Part shown: piece after piece, positions 59,585 to 64,000 of the stretch | Position numbering within the stretch: position 1 is the stretch's first letter | Layout: each line of letters begins with the position of its first letter | DNA from: CAYNFR01 sp964616755 | GTDB taxonomy: Bacteria > Bacteroidota > Bacteroidia > Chitinophagales > Saprospiraceae | Assembly (NCBI GenBank): GCA_964616755.1 | Contig: CAZTSI010000007.1 | Span: 39,872 to 103,871, forward strand | DNA length: 64,000 nt | Direction of reading: 5' to 3' | Made by a program: the position numbers and the translations under genes | Notes under the pieces: generated by a model | What the model was told of the DNA's origin: nothing | What the model saw: only the letters and a program-made list of their open reading frames with translations | The model's database searches: none

Positions 59585-62563
59585 TTAGCGTACAAACAAT
59601 TGATACAATACTGGTATAAAAAAAATGCTGACTAAGGTTCCTATCGTTAAGCCTCCTATCAAGGCAAGCGCCATAGGAAGCTGTATTTCGGCTCCTAATC
59701 CTGTACTCCACAGAATAGGCACTACAGCTAATATGGTCGTCAACGAAGTCATAGCAATAGCGCGTAATCGCTTGTCTGATCCAAGAAGTATTGCCTCATC
59801 TTTGGGATATCCTTTAGCCCTAAATCGATTAATCATATCAATCTTGAGAATGGAATCATTGACATCTATGCCCAGCAATATAATCAATCCTACCATCGAG
59901 ATAACATTCAGTGATTGTCCACATGCGTACAATGTTAATAGGGCTCCGCCCATACCGATAGGCAATACAACGGCCACAATTAGGGGCTGGACGAATGATT
60001 CAAATTGAGCGGCTAGTATTAGATATAACAAGGCCATAACGACTAGAACGATTAAATAAAGTTCATCAATCATTTTCTTGTTTTCAAAAAAAGTGCCGCT
60101 AAAACTTACTGCCATGTCCGTATAAGGTCTAATCAGGCTTTGAATGTCTTCGATCGTTTTTTCATCTCCTTTTACAAAATTAAGATGAACAGCCTCACCA
60201 CTTCTGATAGCGTGAATGTACTTAAAGTCGGTTAGCTTTTCAACTTGTACAAATTCATGAAGGGGATAAGATTCTTGCTCTTTATTTGAAACGGTGGCCT
60301 GTTCTAATTTATCCATTATATCACTATCCATATTTTCGGAGGCTATTGTGATATCGATAAATCGGTCTGTATCCCTCAACTTGCTTGCAACATTCGAACG
60401 CAAAATGGTTCGAATTTTTGTCAGAATTTGGTTAAAATCTATACCATAAACGGCTGCTTTATCTCTCAAAATTCGAAGGGAAAGATAGCTTGCCATTGGT
60501 GGACGTTGAGGTTGATATCCGCGAAGTTCAAGTTGCTGCCATAGTTGATCAATCCGATCTACGGAGAGGGATCGTTGGGATTGCATGGATTGCACATGCG
60601 CGACTAAACTATATTTGGACTGATCGAATAGTTGATCCACTGCATTATCTAAAGGTTTTATACTCCATACCGCTAAAGGATATTGCTTTTTAATGTGATG
60701 CTCTAATAAATTGAAATCGCTAATTTGAAGCGGCGTATCGCTGAATAATATCCACTTTATTTCATTTGTATTTTGTTGGTTTTCATTGAGCAAAAACTGA
60801 AGTTCGCCGATATATGCATTGGAGGTATGGCAGACTTCTGGTTTAATATTGAAAAGTTCTCTCATTCGGTTTTCTGAACTTGCAATATCAATCGCTTCAT
60901 TCCAGTCAATTTGAAATTCAAATGCAGTTCTCGACAAGGTGGGCATGGCAGTTTTGTCTATCTTTAAAACTAGCCAATAACTCACTAGTGTAAACAGAAA
61001 GATGAAAACAAGAACCAAAAGCCTATGTCTCAAAAATAGCTTGATAATCCTATCGTGAATGGTACCATCTTTTTTGAGTATTTTTTCTTTTTTTTCTATG
61101 TTGGACAATAGTAATTTCGCTAACACTGGTAGTACAAAGTAACTAACCAACAAGGAATTAATTAAGGCAAGGCATACTGACAAGGCTTGATCGTAAAACA
61201 GAGCGCCAGCTAGTCCACTTAACAGAACGAGGGGTAGAAATACGCTACCTGTGGTCATCGCGCTACTAATTAGGGGTCGTATCACTTCATTTGGGCCATT
61301 GATGGCAGCCTCATCATCCCCTGCTTCGATAGCTTGTGTTATGTTTTCGACTATGATAATGGCATTGTCGATCATTAGGCCAATCCCCAGTACTAAGCCC
61401 GCCAATGAAATAATATTGATTGAAATTCCCAATAAGAAAAAGCTAAATAAGGTCAAGCTTAATCCGATCGGTAAGGTCAAGCCAATAAGTACAGGCAGCC
61501 TCCAGCTTTTAAAAAAGGCAAACATGATTAAAATGGCCGCCACAAGCCCATAGAGTAGGGAGCTACTTAAACTTTGGATAGAGGCAACTAATAATGCAGA
61601 CTGATCATTAGCCAATTCAAATTGTAAATCTGGCTCCGAAACTCTTAAGTCGTCTACTAGTTGAGCAACATTTTTGCGCAATTCAAAAATATTAGCGGAT
61701 GCCTTTTTCCTCACGGAAATAGTGATAGCAGGGTGTCGATTATGAAAAAATGATCCACGTTTTCTTTGCTCTGTAAGAATAACCTCGGCAAGGTCTTGTA
61801 GTTGGTAGTTATTACCATGAACAGAAATGACTACTTTTTTTAATTGGTCAGGCGTTGTCAATCGGCCGGCAAGCTGGACATTGTATTCGTAAGCACCGTC
61901 TTTAATGATAATATTCCCAATATCAACATTGGCAGCAGCAATGCTTTGGGCGAGTATATCTTCATTTATGTTTAGAGCGGATAGTATTTCTATTTTAGGC
62001 GCGATGATTATTTCTGGCGTGACTGATCCATGAACATCGGCAAAGGCTATCTCTTCCATTTGCTCCAGTCTTTTCTTGATACTTCGCTCGACATAGCTTG
62101 ACAACATCTGCATGGTGTAACGACTGCTGTCGCGGATGTAGACATTTAGCGAAAAAACGGGTATCGCCGATAGGCTGCTTTTGATAATACGAGGGCGTTC
62201 GACATCTCGAGGTAAGAGATGCATGATTTGATCAATTTTTTCATTTATTTCTATCGAAATGAGGTCCGTATTCGCACCATAAACTAGGGACAACTCTAGT
62301 AGACCTGCGCCATTGCGTGTTTCTGTGCGCAGGTCACGGAGATCATTTAATTGAATCATCTGTTGTCTTAATTGCGAAACGACGGTATTCTCAAGTGTGC
62401 GAGCATCTAGTTGTGCAGCGGTTACTTGTAGTGTTACGCGGGGGATAGGGACATCAGGCAAAAGTGAAATGGGAATATTTCTGATGAATACGGCGGACAC
62501 GACTAGTAAGGATAGAACAGTCATCAGCATACCAATAGGACGGTCAACTATTCCTCTTAGCAT
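59585..62563 (-). CDS. RND efflux transporter permease subunit
   Basis: The 992-residue inner-membrane protein has the RND layout. A first helix is followed by a large periplasmic domain, a block of helices with LVLGIGLMIDNAIIIVENIT (Asp399), a second large periplasmic domain and a second helix block with LIILLGIDVNDSILKIDMIN. It is somewhat shorter than AcrB (about 1049). No methionine triad typical of CusA is obvious, so a heavy-metal role is suggested by the neighbours and not by the permease itself. The ATG is one base after the adaptor stop. Confidence 0.9.
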   Translation of the reverse strand: MLRGIVDRPIGMLMTVLSLLVVSAVFIRNIPISLLPDVPIPRVTLQVTAAQLDARTLENTVVSQLRQQMIQLNDLRDLRTETRNGAGLLELSLVYGANTDLISIEINEKIDQIMHLLPRDVERPRIIKSSLSAIPVFSLNVYIRDSSRYTMQMLSSYVERSIKKRLEQMEEIAFADVHGSVTPEIIIAPKIEILSALNINEDILAQSIAAANVDIGNIIIKDGAYEYNVQLAGRLTTPDQLKKVVISVHGNNYQLQDLAEVILTEQRKRGSFFHNRHPAITISVRKKASANIFELRKNVAQLVDDLRVSEPDLQFELANDQSALLVASIQSLSSSLLYGLVAAILIMFAFFKSWRLPVLIGLTLPIGLSLTLFSFFLLGISINIISLAGLVLGIGLMIDNAIIIVENITQAIEAGDDEAAINGPNEVIRPLISSAMTTGSVFLPLVLLSGLAGALFYDQALSVCLALINSLLVSYFVLPVLAKLLLSNIEKKEKILKKDGTIHDRIIKLFLRHRLLVLVFIFLFTLVSYWLVLKIDKTAMPTLSRTAFEFQIDWNEAIDIASSENRMRELFNIKPEVCHTSNAYIGELQFLLNENQQNTNEIKWILFSDTPLQISDFNLLEHHIKKQYPLAVWSIKPLDNAVDQLFDQSKYSLVAHVQSMQSQRSLSVDRIDQLWQQLELRGYQPQRPPMASYLSLRILRDKAAVYGIDFNQILTKIRTILRSNVASKLRDTDRFIDITIASENMDSDIMDKLEQATVSNKEQESYPLHEFVQVEKLTDFKYIHAIRSGEAVHLNFVKGDEKTIEDIQSLIRPYTDMAVSFSGTFFENKKMIDELYLIVLVVMALLYLILAAQFESFVQPLIVAVVLPIGMGGALLTLYACGQSLNVISMVGLIILLGIDVNDSILKIDMINRFRAKGYPKDEAILLGSDKRLRAIAMTSLTTILAVVPILWSTGLGAEIQLPMALALIGGLTIGTLVSIFFIPVLYQLFVR

Positions 62564-62564
62564 A

Positions 62565-63707
62565 TTATAACTGATTTAACTTGTTGGCTTCATCAGGGTT
62601 GACATCACTTATTTTGACCCTTGCGTCGTGATCTAAATTAAGATGGCCTTTGTAAATAATCAAATCCCCGGGCTTAAGGCCTTCTGAAATAGCTAGTAAT
62701 TCCTCATTTTCATGCGCTACGGTGACATAGTTCCACTTGGCCCGACCTGTTGCAGTGTCATACGTGAATACAACCTCTCGATTAGACCGTAGGACTAAGG
62801 CTTCTTTGGGTATAACAATCCGCGGCTCGGTCGGTTGCTCAATATAAACGCGGACATTCATCCCGTGAAAAAATAGTAAACGATGATTAGCTATACGAGC
62901 CCTAATCTCAACTAATCCATTTTTGTCTACTACCGGGTTGATTACATGGATTTGTCCTTGGTAAAGGGTCGAACTGTTTACGGGTTTGAACTGGAGGCTT
63001 TGACCTTTTCGCAGCCGAGTGGCCAATGTCTCTAAGACAAGACAACTTACCTCTAGACTGTTGGGATCGATTAAGGTAGCGATCGCTTCTCCTGCATTAA
63101 TGAGCTGAAAGGGGGCTATTTTGATATCAGCGAACTGGCCATCGAAAGGAGCTTTGACGACAGCGCGTCCTATCTGCCATTTGGTAGTTTTTATTTGTTG
63201 TTGAATCTGCTCTAGTCCTGATTTGATGGTGACATAGTTTAGTTTCTGTGTGCTGATGCTACTATCTTGCCCAAATTCTCCCCCGATTAAGAGAATTCTT
63301 TCATCGCGATCTAGCTGTGCCTGTTTGAGATCAATTTGAAGTTTTTCTAAATCTAATCTCCATTGCGTGTCATCGATGCGCAGAATGTCTTGATCTTTTG
63401 CGACTGAATGGCCATTTCGCCAAGGGAAATATTGCAAATAACCGCCTACTTCGGGTTTGATTGTAATGGTATTGTAGGCATTTATTTTACCGTTTACGAT
63501 GTCTTGTAACATAAATGGTTGAGAAATAGCAGGGGTGTAGGCCACCTCAGGGAGTTGGGTGGATAGCTGCATCGAAACTTCAGATTCGGGTTCTTCAGTA
63601 GTATTGGATGCCTTAGATCCGCAAGCGTAGATACAGACCAGAGACACGTATAGTATGAATAAGGTAAAGGATAAATGTGAGCTTTTGATACCTACTGGGA
63701 TCGACAT
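62565..63707 (-). CDS. RND efflux periplasmic adaptor subunit
   Basis: The 380-residue membrane-fusion protein has a lipobox-like end (CIYAC, Cys29) in its signal peptide. A hairpin coiled coil follows (about residues 110-165), with lipoyl-like halves around KPEVGGYLQYFPWRNGHSV and KAPFDGQFADIKIAPFQ, then a beta-barrel domain. It links the RND permease to an outer-membrane channel, and no TolC-type gene is in the window. It is the first gene of the minus-strand metal-handling set. Confidence 0.88.
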   Translation of the reverse strand: MSIPVGIKSSHLSFTLFILYVSLVCIYACGSKASNTTEEPESEVSMQLSTQLPEVAYTPAISQPFMLQDIVNGKINAYNTITIKPEVGGYLQYFPWRNGHSVAKDQDILRIDDTQWRLDLEKLQIDLKQAQLDRDERILLIGGEFGQDSSISTQKLNYVTIKSGLEQIQQQIKTTKWQIGRAVVKAPFDGQFADIKIAPFQLINAGEAIATLIDPNSLEVSCLVLETLATRLRKGQSLQFKPVNSSTLYQGQIHVINPVVDKNGLVEIRARIANHRLLFFHGMNVRVYIEQPTEPRIVIPKEALVLRSNREVVFTYDTATGRAKWNYVTVAHENEELLAISEGLKPGDLIIYKGHLNLDHDARVKISDVNPDEANKLNQL

Positions 63708-64000
63708 ATGGTGAGAATTTGGGTTTAAGGTAAATAATTATTTTTAGTGAGTAAATTTTTAATTAAAAAATATCGTGGACTAGACGAATGTAAGGATTAT
63801 TGAATGAAGCTTTAGCGTCTTTAGAAATAGTTTAAATCCTAGATAACACATTAAAAATGGGTGTATATAAGGCTAAGAAATAGAATGTAAAAAATTTGGT
63901 ATTATTAGTATGAGGTGTTAACTTACAGGCGATACTAGACTAAACATGGGTTAATGTATTCATAGAGTCGCAATACCTCACCAGTAATAATAGCATGTTC
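63708..64000. other. Gene-free upstream region of the RND set
   Basis: I see no gene or clear promoter on the plus strand. On the minus strand, 64000-63935 reads 21 sense codons then a stop (EHAIITGEVLRLYEYINPCL) and could be the C-terminus of a gene outside the window, but another frame is also open and it is not called. Confidence 0.3.

Noticed and set aside
63935..64000. Minus-strand frame of 21 sense codons ending in a stop at the window edge
   Set aside because: A second frame is also open over the same bases, so neither can be supported without sequence beyond 64000.
1..64000. CRISPR arrays, insertion sequences, prophage and integron signatures
   Set aside because: No regularly spaced repeats, transposase or integrase motifs, or flanking terminal repeats were seen by eye.

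Overview
This 64 kb window is a chromosomal segment of a Bacteroidota bacterium. The evidence is the Bacteroidota-type promoter elements (TTTG-N19-TAnnTTTG before rpsL and rpsJ), the general lack of Shine-Dalgarno sequences, the gene order rplQ-carA-eno, and several Bacteroidota-typical families (DUF2452, DUF2911, DUF4212, carboxypeptidase-regulatory-domain TonB receptors, 7TMR-DISM cyclases). A Saprospirales/Chitinophagales-like affiliation is my inference. Gene density is high. I see no insertion sequence, prophage, integron or CRISPR array.

Layout. 1-19.8 kb is a mixed housekeeping region on both strands: a thioesterase and arginine deiminase pair, murI, a rhomboid protease, thymidine kinase, an acyltransferase diverging from a sphingolipid delta-4-desaturase-like gene, an ExbB-ExbD-ExbD energy-transducing set, an SDR oxidoreductase, a thioredoxin-like protein, lycopene cyclase, folC, tRNA-Glu(UUC), a secreted lysyl-endopeptidase-like protease, an amidohydrolase lipoprotein, a polyprenyl synthase, a glycosyltransferase and a GNAT acetyltransferase. 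19.8-37.8 kb is the str operon (rpsL-rpsG-fusA) followed by the complete S10-spc-alpha ribosomal superoperon on the plus strand, including rpmD (L30) and rpmJ (L36), and ending at a strong terminator after rplQ. 37.8-41.5 kb carries carA, eno, an FtsB/DivIC-like gene and sucD, ending at another terminator.

41.5-50.5 kb holds a DUF697/SHOCT membrane protein, a DUF2911 protein, a minus-strand PAP2 phosphatase that overlaps a membrane-bound class III nucleotide cyclase, a secreted protein of unknown function, and a DUF4212/sodium-solute symporter pair followed by an acetyltransferase. It contains two unusually long gene-free gaps. 50.8-56.3 kb is a minus-strand uronate operon (uxaC-kdgK-eda) continuing into a PhoD-like lipoprotein and a serine hydrolase. 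56.5-63.7 kb is a minus-strand set that looks like an envelope metal-handling system: RND adaptor, RND permease, a small Cys-rich exported protein, an exported HMA-fold protein lacking the second metal-site cysteine, and a TonB-dependent receptor with a cysteine cluster in its plug.

The two most interesting items are the DES1-type desaturase at 5861-6889, a eukaryote-like sphingolipid enzyme in a bacterium, and the RND/Cys-rich/HMA/TonB gene set at 56468-63707. All functional statements come from motif recognition in translated sequence. No database search was run.
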